Assembly (NCBI RefSeq): GCF_018381315.1
Contig: NZ_JAGZSD010000002.1
Span: forward strand, 186,001 to 250,000
Direction of reading: 5' to 3'
Length of the DNA: 64,000 nt
Source of the DNA: Anaerostipes sp.
Lineage (GTDB): Bacteria; Bacillota; Clostridia; Lachnospirales; Lachnospiraceae
Part shown: one piece after another, positions 51,977-60,606 of the stretch
How the letters are laid out: every line of letters starts with the position of its first letter
How positions within the stretch are numbered: position 1 is the stretch's first letter
Notes under the pieces: generated by a model
What the model was told of the DNA's origin: nothing
Databases searched by the model: none
The model's input: the letters and a program-made list of their open reading frames with translations, nothing else
Program-made: the position numbers and the translations under genes

Positions 51977-52131
51977 TTTGACCGGTTCTCCGGCTTGCTG
52001 TCTCAGGAATGTAAGATTTTCTAACTTTCAGCCAAGCTTCTCCGGCGGCCCGTTCGGAACTCGCTTACGCTCAAACAGCCTCAAAAAACTAACATCCCTT
52101 CGAATGCAAGGCCTCCGAACTGGTCAAAATG
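51974..52131. repeat. Small element with terminal inverted repeats
   Basis: CATTTTGACCGGTTC (51974-51988) and GAACTGGTCAAAATG (52117-52131) are inverted repeats with 14 of 15 positions matching, enclosing 128 bases with no coding potential. The form is that of a MITE or a modular intergenic repeat. It directly adjoins copy B. Confidence 0.6.
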
Positions 52132-52188
52132 GACGTAATGTCTGCTGGAGAAGGGCAGCCATAAAACAGAAGGTTTCTTTTAGAGATA

Positions 52189-52251
52189 AGTTTTTCTTCA
52201 CTGTCGGAAGGAGGCCTTTCCAGAGCCGACTGGAGATAGTGAAGAAAAACT
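52189..52251. repeat. Stable 14-base-pair hairpin
   Basis: AGTTTTTCTTCACT (52189-52202) is exactly complementary to 52238-52251; inside, GTCGG/CCGAC and GGAAGG/CCTTTCC extend the fold. It may be a structured RNA or element remnant. Confidence 0.6.
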
Positions 52252-52257
52252 CATACA

Positions 52258-52303
52258 TAAAAAAACATGCAGAAAGCTCTGTAACCCAAAGCTTCCTGCA
52301 TGT
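52258..52303 (-). terminator. Minus-strand terminator-like hairpin
   Basis: On the minus strand ACATGCAG (52296-52303) pairs with CTGCATGT (52265-52272), with an inner AAGCT/AGCTT stem, followed by TTTTTT. No gene is known upstream on that strand, so it implies an unannotated minus-strand transcript or an attenuator of the phosphatase operon. Confidence 0.6.
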
Positions 52304-52457
52304 CAAGGGGAGGATAAGTAATCTAATCTGTCGATTAGACATTAACAGTATGTCCTCTGTAATTTTTTTTATTCACAGATTGAAAAATTTTATTAAATTT
52401 GTTATAGTATCATAAGTATCACGAAAGCAATAAAATCAATTAAAGGATGGATAAATC

Positions 52458-52964
52458 ATGGGATTACTACAGGAATGGCGTGACTACGCATATAAGTTTG
52501 ACGACCGTACAAAGGAAGGACAGCAGTTCTGGCTTTCTTATTTCGGCATTGAAAAAGAAATTTATGTAAAATTATTATCTGATAAAGACTCTGTAGAAAA
52601 AGGAACTGTAAAAGAGCTGGCTGAAAAGTTTGAGACAGAACTCCAGTTTTTCGTAGGATTCCTGGATGGGATCAATGACAGTCTGAAGACTCCGAATCCA
52701 ATCGAAGAGATGGAAGAGGATACAGAGGTATCTTTGGATATTGATTTTGAAAAGCTCTACTATAACATGGTAGCATGCCGCGCAGAATGGCTGTATGAGC
52801 TGGAGCAGTGGGATGATATCCTGCCGGAGGAAAGAAGGAAAGAGTTATACAAGGAACAAAAGTCATCCACAACGGTCGTTAAAGGTGAAAAGATCGGAAG
52901 AAATGATCCTTGTCCCTGCGGAAGCGGTAAGAAATATAAAAAGTGCTGTGGAAGAAATGCATAA
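52458..52964 (+). CDS. SEC-C motif protein
   Basis: This 168-residue protein has a C-terminal SEC-C zinc-binding motif, [16 protein letters not shown], as found at the SecA C-terminus. The first 130 residues are helical and acidic ([27 protein letters not shown]-type acidic helices) and not recognised. The zinc motif suggests binding to SecB, ribosomes or nucleic acids. It stands alone with AAAGGATGGATAAATC before the ATG and a terminator after it. Confidence 0.88.
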   Translation: MGLLQEWRDYAYKFDDRTKEGQQFWLSYFGIEKEIYVKLLSDKDSVEKGTVKELAEKFETELQFFVGFLDGINDSLKTPNPIEEMEEDTEVSLDIDFEKLYYNMVACRAEWLYELEQWDDILPEERRKELYKEQKSSTTVVKGEKIGRNDPCPCGSGKKYKKCCGRNA

Positions 52965-52980
52965 GAGATTATAACGCCGG

Positions 52981-53016
52981 AAAAGTTGTCAATCAAGATT
53001 GGCAGCTTTTTGTTTT
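52981..53016 (+). terminator. Terminator after the SEC-C gene
   Basis: AAAAGTTGTCAAT (52981-52993) pairs with ATTGGCAGCTTTT (52998-53010) with two G-U pairs, followed by TGTTTT. Confidence 0.65.
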
Positions 53017-53030
53017 AGGAAGGTAAAAAT

Positions 53031-54317
53031 ATGAAAAAGAGAGAAGATCATATCGCCTGGAGAAAGCTGGACAATACGGCACAGCTGTTTCCGGTCATTG
53101 CAAACAAGGAGATCAGCCATGTCTACCGTATTTCGGCCACGCTGAAAGAGGAAATTAGGCCTGAGCTCCTTCAGAGAGCGCTGGAGGATATTCTGCCCTG
53201 GTTTGATGTGTTCAGGGTTCGTCTTCGGAGAGGATTTTTCTGGTTTTATTTTGAAGAAAACAAAAACAGGCCGGAGGTGGAAGATGAGACAGAGTATCCA
53301 TGCCGTTATATAGATCCCCATGGGAGAAGAAAGTTCTTGTTTCGAGTTTCCTATTACCGCAGACGGATCAATCTGGAAGTTTTCCATGCTGTCTCAGACG
53401 GTATGGGTGCAGTTACTTTTTTGAAAGAGCTGACTTACCGTTATATAGATCTCTGCAGAAGCCGGGGTGTCCATAAGGTAAAAAAATATGTTCCTAGTGA
53501 GGAATGTATTCTTGATCAGGAAGACAGTTATATAAAGCACTACAGGAAGAAAAAGGGAAAGAGCTACAGTACAAAAAAGGCATACCAGATCAAAGGCAGA
53601 AAGCTGTACGGAGCTGCAATCAGCGTCATTCACGGATACGTCAGCATCGGAGATTTGAAGAAGGTATGCAGAAAGTATGGCGTCAGTGTTACCAAGTATC
53701 TGACAGCAGTGATGATCTACAGCATCTATGAGGAATACATGAATAAGCAGAAAGAGGAAAATCCTGTCTGCATCAATCTGCCGGTAAATCTGCGGGCATT
53801 TTTTGACTCCAGTACAACAAGCAATTTTTTTGCAGTGACCATGATCGAGTTTTTATCGAAGGGAGACGGCCACACGTTTCAGGAGATACTTTCTGAAGTC
53901 AGCCGGCAGATGGATGAAAAGATCACAAAGGAAAAGATCGAGGACGTGCTGGCGTATAATGTATCAGCAGAGAAGAACCGGCTCATCCGGGTGCTTCCTT
54001 TATTTATGAAGAATCTGGGGCTCAGCTATACATTCAGGCGTTCCAGTAAATCGGCCACCACAACCTTATCCAATCTGGGCCAGATAAAAGTGCTGAAAGA
54101 GTACGAGGCGGAGATAGAGAAGTTCCATGTAATGATGGGGGTATTTAAGACCCAGGAGATTAAATGTGCCATGTTAAGCTATCAGGATCAGGCGGTCATT
54201 ACTTTTACATCTGTATTTCAGGAAAGCTATCTGCAGAAAGCGTTTTTCAGGAATCTGACCAGAGAAGGAATCAAAGTATCGATAGAAAGCAATGGGGTAA
54301 TCAATGAAAAGGTGTAA
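53031..54317 (+). CDS. Condensation-fold acyltransferase (alcohol acetyltransferase-like)
   Basis: This 428-residue CoA-dependent acyltransferase-fold protein has the catalytic HxxxDG motif in VFHAVSDGMGAVTFLKEL near residue 122 and a second-half motif VCINLPVNLRAFFDSSTTSN. It resembles alcohol acetyltransferases and PapA-type enzymes. There is no signal or membrane span. The acceptor and donor are unknown. It overlaps the zinc-ribbon membrane protein gene by 14 bases, and an esterase follows, so the trio probably acts on one lipid or ester product. Confidence 0.8.
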   Translation: MKKREDHIAWRKLDNTAQLFPVIANKEISHVYRISATLKEEIRPELLQRALEDILPWFDVFRVRLRRGFFWFYFEENKNRPEVEDETEYPCRYIDPHGRRKFLFRVSYYRRRINLEVFHAVSDGMGAVTFLKELTYRYIDLCRSRGVHKVKKYVPSEECILDQEDSYIKHYRKKKGKSYSTKKAYQIKGRKLYGAAISVIHGYVSIGDLKKVCRKYGVSVTKYLTAVMIYSIYEEYMNKQKEENPVCINLPVNLRAFFDSSTTSNFFAVTMIEFLSKGDGHTFQEILSEVSRQMDEKITKEKIEDVLAYNVSAEKNRLIRVLPLFMKNLGLSYTFRRSSKSATTTLSNLGQIKVLKEYEAEIEKFHVMMGVFKTQEIKCAMLSYQDQAVITFTSVFQESYLQKAFFRNLTREGIKVSIESNGVINEKV

Positions 54318-54975
54318 AAGCTGCCAGGTGGAAGTCCTGGATAATACAATGACATGCCCGCTCTGCAACAGAGTACTCAGTGACGACGGGAAAGAGTTCC
54401 GGCCGGAGAGAATGTACCCTGACCCGGAAGAAGACAGAGAGAGGCTGTACGGAATTAAAAATATATTTTTTATACTGCTCGGTATGATCGCAGTGCTGAT
54501 GGGAATCATTAATTATATTACATATAATGGATTTTTATGGTCTGTGATTGTCATGGCAAGTATTTTATATCTGATGATGACTGTATCTTACTCTATCGTA
54601 AACAGGAGAAATCTTGCTGCCAAGATTGTTGTGGAAGTGATCGGCGGAGGCATCCTTGTATTTGTTATTGACTATGTCATCGGATATGAGGGATGGTCTG
54701 TGGCTTACGTGATTCCGGGGCTGATCCTGACAGCGGATCTGGCCATGGTAGTCCTGGTTCTGGTCAACAGAAAGACGTGGTACAGTTATCTTATGTATCT
54801 GATATTTATTGCAGCATTGAGTCTGATACCGGTTATTTTGTATCTGTTCGGACTTTTTGAGCAGCCGCTGGTGGCATTGATCTCCTGCGGAATTTCTGTG
54901 CTGACTGTTTTTATTATTCTTGCAGCGGGAAATAAAAAAGGGAAAAATGAGCTGGCCAGAAGATTTCACACCTGA
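54304..54975 (+). CDS. Zinc-ribbon membrane protein, DUF6320-like
   Basis: This 223-residue protein opens with a zinc ribbon (CKSCQVEVLDNTMTCPLC), then has six hydrophobic segments between about 50 and 215. The C-terminus is basic (KKGKNELARRF). I recall the layout as DUF6320, found beside condensation-type acyltransferases. The function is unknown. It overlaps the gene before it by 14 bases, and the esterase starts 17 bases later. Confidence 0.8.
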   Translation: MKRCKSCQVEVLDNTMTCPLCNRVLSDDGKEFRPERMYPDPEEDRERLYGIKNIFFILLGMIAVLMGIINYITYNGFLWSVIVMASILYLMMTVSYSIVNRRNLAAKIVVEVIGGGILVFVIDYVIGYEGWSVAYVIPGLILTADLAMVVLVLVNRKTWYSYLMYLIFIAALSLIPVILYLFGLFEQPLVALISCGISVLTVFIILAAGNKKGKNELARRFHT

Positions 54976-54992
54976 TATGGAAGGAGCATACA

Positions 54993-55904
54993 ATGAAACG
55001 AGCAAGTTTACGCGGACAGATGGCGGTTCAATGCATCAGAGGACTTACAGCAACACCCAGGGGCAGGTCCTATGCAACAGGAATGGGACATCAGAATCCG
55101 GATGAATACCAGTGGAGATGCCCCAGAGGATATACAAATGAAAAGCTTTCAGGGGGAGAGTTCCGGATGGAATTTCTTTCACCGAAGCAAGACAGGAATG
55201 ACACGGCAGTGCTGCAGCTTCACGGCGGCGGATATATCGGTACTCTGAGAAATGCTTACCGCAGGGCAGCTGTTCAGTATTCTGTCTGCAGCGGGGGAGG
55301 AAGTGTGCTATCTCCTGATTACAGAGTTGTGCCGGAGCATCCGTTTCCTGCTGCATTGGAAGATGCGGTTTCTGCTTACCGCTGGCTTCTGGGTCAGCAG
55401 GGATATGATCCGAAAAAGATTGTTGTGGCAGGAGATTCTGCAGGAGGGGGCCTTGCGCTGGCTCTTGGGCTGTACCTGAAGGACCATGGTCTTCCTATGC
55501 CCGGAGGTTTTATACTGATGTCTCCATGGACCGATTTGACTTTAAGCGGAGAGAGCCTTAAGTATAACTATGGAAGAGATCCCCTGTTCGGCAGATCCAA
55601 AGCAACGATGATATACAATTCTTTATATCCGGGAGACCATGATGTGAGGAATCCATATATTTCTCCGCTGTTCGGAGATTTTCACGGGTTTCCTCCCATG
55701 CTCTTTCAGGCGGGCGGCAGGGAAGTGCTGCTGGATGACACTTTGAGAGCGGCCAGGAAGGCAAAAGAAAGCGGGGTTTCTGTGAGAAACAGTATTTATC
55801 CTGACATGTTCCATGTGTTCCAGCTGGCAATGGGGCTGTTTCCTGAGAGCAAAGCCGCATGGAGAGAGATCCGGGCATACTTCAAAAAGACCCTGGGCAA
55901 ATAG
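54993..55904 (+). CDS. Alpha/beta hydrolase (acetyl-esterase, HSL family)
   Basis: This 303-residue esterase of the hormone-sensitive lipase family has the oxyanion motif LHGGGYIGT, nucleophile GDSAGGGLAL, acid Asp in GGREVLLDDT and His in YPDMFHVFQLAMG. There is no signal peptide, although the N-terminus is basic. It is the third gene of an operon with an acyltransferase and a zinc-ribbon membrane protein, so it may reverse or complete the same acylation. GGAAGGAGCATACA precedes the ATG. Confidence 0.9.
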   Translation: MKRASLRGQMAVQCIRGLTATPRGRSYATGMGHQNPDEYQWRCPRGYTNEKLSGGEFRMEFLSPKQDRNDTAVLQLHGGGYIGTLRNAYRRAAVQYSVCSGGGSVLSPDYRVVPEHPFPAALEDAVSAYRWLLGQQGYDPKKIVVAGDSAGGGLALALGLYLKDHGLPMPGGFILMSPWTDLTLSGESLKYNYGRDPLFGRSKATMIYNSLYPGDHDVRNPYISPLFGDFHGFPPMLFQAGGREVLLDDTLRAARKAKESGVSVRNSIYPDMFHVFQLAMGLFPESKAAWREIRAYFKKTLGK

Positions 55905-55942
55905 TCCGGCAAAGAGATCACGAAATATTCACAAATCAGTTC

Positions 55943-55971
55943 TTGTATTTTAAATTGCACTGTGCTATGAT
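55943..55971 (+). promoter_or_regulatory. Promoter of the MarR-ABC operon
   Basis: TTGTAT (55943-55948) and TATGAT (55966-55971) are 17 bases apart, with a TGC extension before the -10. Confidence 0.75.
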
Positions 55972-55976
55972 AGCGA

Positions 55977-56003
55977 TTAGTCAACTAATGATTAGACAAC
56001 TAA
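55977..56003 (+). promoter_or_regulatory. Tandem MarR-type operators
   Basis: TTAGTCAACTAA (55977-55988) is a perfect palindrome and TTAGACAACTAA (55992-56003) a near copy, spaced 15 bases apart. They cover the expected transcription start, so binding would block the operon. Confidence 0.7.
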
Positions 56004-56024
56004 TTTATCTTGAAAGGAGAAATC

Positions 56025-56486
56025 ATGTATGAAGATGACGGCATTTATCATTTGCTGCTGAAGATAAACCATAAAAATTTTGCAATCGGGTTTGCCTATT
56101 TAAAAGAGGCCGATCTCCATCCGGGGCAAATGCCGCTGATTACCAGTCTTTATAAAAGAGAAGGGGTGACCCAGAAGGAAATTGCAGATAAATTGGGGAT
56201 TAAGCCTTCTACCATTAATGTGATGATCCGCAGGCTTGAGAAGAAAGAGTTTGTCATCAGAAAGCAGGACCCGGAAGATCAGAGAAGGAGCCTTGTGTAT
56301 CTCACGGTACACGGACGCCGGATTTACGAAAAAATCTCCGGAGCTGCCGTTGAAATCAAAGATGAAGTTATGAAGACCTTTACGGAAGAGGAGAAGGATG
56401 AACTGTTCCGTCTGCTCACAAAATTTTATGAGGGGCTGGAGAAGTTAGTTGATTTGGAAATGGGAACTTGTAAATGTAAGGAATAG
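56025..56486 (+). CDS. MarR-family transcriptional regulator
   Basis: This 153-residue winged-helix dimer has recognition region VTQEIADKLGIKPSTINVMIRRL-type (GVTQKEIADKLGIKPSTINV) and wing QDPEDQRRSLVYLT. ATG 56025 has GAAAGGAGAAATC upstream; a TTG 15 bases earlier overlaps that site. It leads an operon with two ABC exporter genes, and tandem palindromes overlap its promoter, so autorepression with release by a drug-like ligand is likely (inference). Confidence 0.93.
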   Translation: MYEDDGIYHLLLKINHKNFAIGFAYLKEADLHPGQMPLITSLYKREGVTQKEIADKLGIKPSTINVMIRRLEKKEFVIRKQDPEDQRRSLVYLTVHGRRIYEKISGAAVEIKDEVMKTFTEEEKDELFRLLTKFYEGLEKLVDLEMGTCKCKE

Positions 56487-56504
56487 TCGTAGAAAGGAGA
56501 CAAC

Positions 56505-58673
56505 ATGCTGAAAATATTCCGATATTTAAAAAAAGCATATATCCCAATTGCATGTATTGTTCTGCTTTTATGTGTGCAGGTCAGCTGTGAACTGACGATC
56601 CCGACCTATACGTCCGATATCGTCAACGTCGGAATCCAGCAGGGCGGAATTGAGGATGCAGTTCCTGACGCCATGCGTGAAGAGACAATGCAGGCACTGA
56701 ACGGAATGATGAAACAAAAGGATGCAAAGAAAGTTAAGGATGCCTATGAGCTGTACACCAAAGATCAGGTGAAGAACTCAGATTATGACTCCTATAAAAA
56801 AGGCCGCCTCTATGTGAAAAAGAACATCAGCAAAAAGGAGAGGGAGGAACTTGATAAGATCCTGTCCAAACCAATGTTGATGCTGGAAATGAAAATGATG
56901 CAGCAGAGCGGACAGAGCAGTAAAGAAAGTGCAAAGATGGCTCAGAAATTTAAAGGCAAGAGCATTGATGACATGCCGGACAGTATTATCAGCCAGGCAG
57001 CCATTTCCTTTGTAAAAGCTGAGTATAAAGCCATGGGACTGGATCTGGACCAGATTCAGACCAATTACATGTTAAAGACCGGAGCAATCATGGTAGGGCT
57101 TGCACTGCTGGCTATGGCTGTGGCAGTAACTGTTGTGCTTTTATCAGCAAAGCTTGCAGCCAGACTGAGCCGTATCCTGAGAGACCATATTTTCAAAAAG
57201 GTCATGGATTTTACAAACTCAGAGTTTGATAAATTTTCTACAGCCTCTTTGATTACCAGAAGTACAAATGACATTCAGCAGATTCAGATGTTCGTGACCA
57301 TGATGTTCCGTATCGTGGTATTTGCGCCTCTGATGGGTCTTGGAGGTATTTATAAAGTACTGAAGACTAATGTAAACATGACTTGGACCATTGCTATCGG
57401 AGTTGTGGCAATCATGACCGTAATCTTAGTACTGTTTACAGTAGCAATGCCGAAATTCAAATCTTTACAAAAGCTGATTGACAGGCTGAATCTGGTTTCC
57501 AGAGAGATTCTGACAGGACTCCCGGTTATCCGTGCATTCAGTACAGAAAAGCATGAAGAAGAAAGATTTGATAATGCCAATAAGAACCTTATGAAGACCA
57601 ACCTGTTTGTCAACAGAGCCATGACGTTTATGATGCCGCTGATGATGCTGATTATGAACGGCCTTACAGTACTGATCGTCTATGTGGGAGCTGACAATAT
57701 TGATATGGGAAGAATGCAGGTAGGAGATCTGATGGCATTCATCCAGTATGCAATGCAGATTATTATGTCCTTCTTGTTCATATCCATGGTGTCTATTATG
57801 ATGCCGAGGGCTCAGGTTGCTGCAGAGCGTGTCAATGAGATTCTGGACACCGAAGTGATGATCAAAGACCCGGAACAGCCAAAAGAATTTTTAAGAGAGA
57901 AAAAGGGAGTAGTGGAATTTGATCATGTGACGTTCCGCTATCCTGATGCAGACGAGGACATTCTCCACGATATCAGTTTTACAGCGCCTTCCGGCAAGAC
58001 CACAGCGTTTATCGGAAGCACCGGAAGCGGAAAATCTACATTGATCAATCTGATTCCAAGGTTTTTTGATGTGACAGAGGGAAGGATTCTCATAGACGGA
58101 GTGGATATCCGCGATGTAAAACAGTCAGACCTGAGAGACAGACTTGGATATGTACCGCAGAAAGGTGTCTTGTTCTCCGGAACCATTGATTCTAATCTGC
58201 GCTATGGAAAAGAAGATGCAACAGAAGAACAGGTGAAAAAAGCGGCAAGGATTGCCCAGGCCACAGACTTCATTGAAGAGAAGAAAGAGGGATACGAGGC
58301 ACCGATTGCCCAGGGAGGATCCAATGTTTCCGGAGGACAGAAGCAGAGGCTTTCTATCGCCAGGGCCATTGCAAAAGATCCGGAAATTTACATTTTTGAT
58401 GACAGCTTTTCAGCACTTGATTATAAAACAGATGTAACTCTCCGGCAGGCACTTGGCAGAGAAACTGCAGGCAGTACGACGTTGATCGTAGCGCAGAGAA
58501 TCAGCACCATCCTGCACGCAGATCAGATTGTTGTTTTAGACGAAGGCCGTGTTGTCGGAACAGGTACTCACGAAGAATTGCTGGAATCATGTCCGGTCTA
58601 CTTACAGATTGCAAAATCCCAGTTATCAGAAGATGATTTTGCAAAAGCGAGGGAGGTGTCAGAACATGAGTAA
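56505..58673 (+). CDS. ABC exporter subunit with degenerate ATP site
   Basis: This 722-residue fused membrane-ATPase protein is one half of a heterodimeric exporter. Between the first two spans lies an extracytoplasmic insertion of about 130 residues (about 55-185, Met- and Lys-rich: MLEMKMMQQSGQSSKE). The ATPase has Walker A GSTGSGKSTLINL, signature VSGGQKQRLSIARA and Walker B IYIFDDSFSALD, where the catalytic Glu is Asp. That is typical of the degenerate site partner. It overlaps the second subunit by 8 bases. Confidence 0.94.
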   Translation: MLKIFRYLKKAYIPIACIVLLLCVQVSCELTIPTYTSDIVNVGIQQGGIEDAVPDAMREETMQALNGMMKQKDAKKVKDAYELYTKDQVKNSDYDSYKKGRLYVKKNISKKEREELDKILSKPMLMLEMKMMQQSGQSSKESAKMAQKFKGKSIDDMPDSIISQAAISFVKAEYKAMGLDLDQIQTNYMLKTGAIMVGLALLAMAVAVTVVLLSAKLAARLSRILRDHIFKKVMDFTNSEFDKFSTASLITRSTNDIQQIQMFVTMMFRIVVFAPLMGLGGIYKVLKTNVNMTWTIAIGVVAIMTVILVLFTVAMPKFKSLQKLIDRLNLVSREILTGLPVIRAFSTEKHEEERFDNANKNLMKTNLFVNRAMTFMMPLMMLIMNGLTVLIVYVGADNIDMGRMQVGDLMAFIQYAMQIIMSFLFISMVSIMMPRAQVAAERVNEILDTEVMIKDPEQPKEFLREKKGVVEFDHVTFRYPDADEDILHDISFTAPSGKTTAFIGSTGSGKSTLINLIPRFFDVTEGRILIDGVDIRDVKQSDLRDRLGYVPQKGVLFSGTIDSNLRYGKEDATEEQVKKAARIAQATDFIEEKKEGYEAPIAQGGSNVSGGQKQRLSIARAIAKDPEIYIFDDSFSALDYKTDVTLRQALGRETAGSTTLIVAQRISTILHADQIVVLDEGRVVGTGTHEELLESCPVYLQIAKSQLSEDDFAKAREVSEHE

Positions 58674-60504
58674 TGAGGCAAAAAGACCAGTAAGAAGAAT
58701 GGGGCATGGCCCCATACAGGGCGGCGGTGAAAAAGCAAAAGACTTCAAAGGGACGATCAAAAAGCTTTTAAAGTACATGAAACGTTATTACGGAGCTGTC
58801 GCTTTTGTTATATTATTTGCCATAGCCAGTACCGTGTTTAATATTGTGGGGCCTACCATTTTGGGAAATGCCACAACGGAAATTTTTAATGGCCTGGTAA
58901 AAAAAGTCCAGGGAACCGGAAGTATAGATTTCAGCAAAATCAGGAGTATTCTGATAATGCTTCTCGGACTGTACCTGACATCTGCGGCTTTTTCATTCCT
59001 GCAGGGACTGATTATGACCCATGTGTCAAACAATACTACCTACCAGATGAGAAAAGATATTTCTGAGAAGATTCACAGAATGCCGATGAAATATTTTGAG
59101 AGCAGAACCTTTGGGGAAGTATTGTCAAGGATTACAAATGATGTGGATACTCTTGGACAGAGTTTGAATCAGAGTATGACACAGATTATCACTTCCGTGG
59201 CTACAATCATCGGAGTGTTTGTGATGATGATACGGATCAGTATCCCGATGACCATCGCAGTTGTTCTGATCCTCCCGCTGTCTTTTCTGCTGATCGGAGC
59301 GATTATGAAAAAATCCCAGCCTTATTTCCAGGCACAGCAGGCACTGCTGGGAGAAGTCAACGGCCAGGTGGAAGAGATCTACAGCGGACACAACATTGTA
59401 AAAGTGTTTAATAAAGAAAAAAGTGTTGTGGAAGAGTTTGAAAAAGTCAACGGAAAATTATATAATTCTGCATGGAGGTCCCAGTTCTTTTCAGGAGCGA
59501 TGATGCCTCTGATGCAGTTTGTGGGCAACTTAGGGTATGTGGTTGTGGCAATTCTGGGCGGATTTCTGGCGATTAAGAATACCATTGAAGTCGGACAGAT
59601 CCAGTCTTTCATCCAGTATGTGAGAAACTTTACCCAGCCTATCACTCAGCTGGCCCAGGTCGGCAATATGATGCAGACCACAGCAGCTTCGGCAGAGCGT
59701 GTCTTTGAATTCCTGGAAGAGGAAGAAGAAGAGGAAGTAACAGAAAATCCTGTGGATGTGGCTTCGCTGGAAGGAAATGTATCCTTTGAGAATGTATCCT
59801 TTGGATACAATAAAAACCAGACCATTATCCATGACTTCTCTGTAGAAGTGAAGGAAGGGCAGAAGATCGCCATTGTAGGTCCTACCGGTGCAGGAAAAAC
59901 TACGCTGATCAAGCTTTTGATGAGATTTTATGATGTGAACGGCGGATCTATTAAGATAGACGGACACGATGTGAGAGATTTCAAAAGAAGTGACATCAGG
60001 CAGATGTTCGGCATGGTACTGCAGGATACATGGCTTTACAATGCCTCCGTCCGTGACAATATACGGTACGGAAAGCTGGACGCCAGTGAAGAAGAGATCC
60101 AGGGAGCGGCCAGAGCTGCATTTGCCCATCATTTTATCGAGACACAGCCGAAAGGTTATGATATGATAATAAATGAGGAGAGCAATAATATTTCCCAGGG
60201 ACAGAAACAGCTTCTGACCATTGCAAGAGCGATTCTGGCAGATCCGAAGATCCTGATCCTGGATGAAGCCACCAGCTCTGTCGATACAAGGACAGAGGAG
60301 CGGATTCAGAAGGCTATGGATAACCTTATGGAAGGCAGGACCAGCTTTGTCATCGCCCATCGTCTTTCAACAATTAAAGATGCTGATGTGATCCTCGTTA
60401 TGAATCACGGGGACATCGTAGAACAGGGGAATCATGAGCAGCTGCTTGCCAAAGGCGGCTTCTATGCGAACCTTTATAACAGTCAGTTTGAAACAGCAGA
60501 CTAG
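58666..60504 (+). CDS. ABC exporter subunit with canonical ATP site
   Basis: This 612-residue partner of the preceding exporter has six spans in residues 40-330, Walker A GPTGAGKTTLIKL, signature ISQGQKQLLTIARAI and Walker B ILILDEATSSVD with the catalytic Glu. ATG 58666 has GGGAGGTGTC upstream; the longer frame lies inside the first subunit gene. Heterodimers controlled by MarR are often multidrug or peptide exporters; the substrate is unknown. Confidence 0.95.
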   Translation: MSNEAKRPVRRMGHGPIQGGGEKAKDFKGTIKKLLKYMKRYYGAVAFVILFAIASTVFNIVGPTILGNATTEIFNGLVKKVQGTGSIDFSKIRSILIMLLGLYLTSAAFSFLQGLIMTHVSNNTTYQMRKDISEKIHRMPMKYFESRTFGEVLSRITNDVDTLGQSLNQSMTQIITSVATIIGVFVMMIRISIPMTIAVVLILPLSFLLIGAIMKKSQPYFQAQQALLGEVNGQVEEIYSGHNIVKVFNKEKSVVEEFEKVNGKLYNSAWRSQFFSGAMMPLMQFVGNLGYVVVAILGGFLAIKNTIEVGQIQSFIQYVRNFTQPITQLAQVGNMMQTTAASAERVFEFLEEEEEEEVTENPVDVASLEGNVSFENVSFGYNKNQTIIHDFSVEVKEGQKIAIVGPTGAGKTTLIKLLMRFYDVNGGSIKIDGHDVRDFKRSDIRQMFGMVLQDTWLYNASVRDNIRYGKLDASEEEIQGAARAAFAHHFIETQPKGYDMIINEESNNISQGQKQLLTIARAILADPKILILDEATSSVDTRTEERIQKAMDNLMEGRTSFVIAHRLSTIKDADVILVMNHGDIVEQGNHEQLLAKGGFYANLYNSQFETAD

Positions 60505-60519
60505 AAGGGATACAATACC

Positions 60520-60566
60520 TTCCGGTCCTGAAGGCCTCCGGTACCGCCGGTGCATTTTGCACCGGC
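60520..60566 (+). terminator. Tandem hairpins after the ABC operon
   Basis: CCTTC-cggtcct-GAAGG (60520-60536) and GCCGGTGC-ATTTT-GCACCGGC (60546-60566) are stable hairpins. There is no T-run, so they may act with Rho, block RNA decay or form part of a repeat. Confidence 0.5.
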
Positions 60567-60606
60567 GTGCCAGAGGCTAAATTGCATTTATCACAAGGAG
60601 GGAATC

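Larger units (their letters stand above)
51827..52457. other. 630-base noncoding, repeat-rich region
   Basis: The region holds repeat copy B (51908-51976), an inverted-repeat-bounded element (51974-52131), a 14-base-pair hairpin (52189-52251) and a minus-strand terminator-like hairpin (52265-52303). A + strand ORF (51957-52415) and a - strand ORF (52124-52342) cross these structures and look spurious. The last 100 bases, AT-rich, lead into the SEC-C protein gene. Confidence 0.6.

Noticed and set aside
52124..52342. Minus-strand ORF of 72 codons
   Set aside because: It runs through a terminator and a 14-base-pair hairpin; coding is improbable.
51957..52415. Plus-strand ORF of 152 codons in the repeat-rich gap
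   Set aside because: It crosses two inverted-repeat structures, has no ribosome binding site and a composition unlike its neighbours.
59530..60360. Minus-strand ORF of 276 codons inside the second ABC subunit
   Set aside because: It is the antisense of a gene with all ABC motifs.
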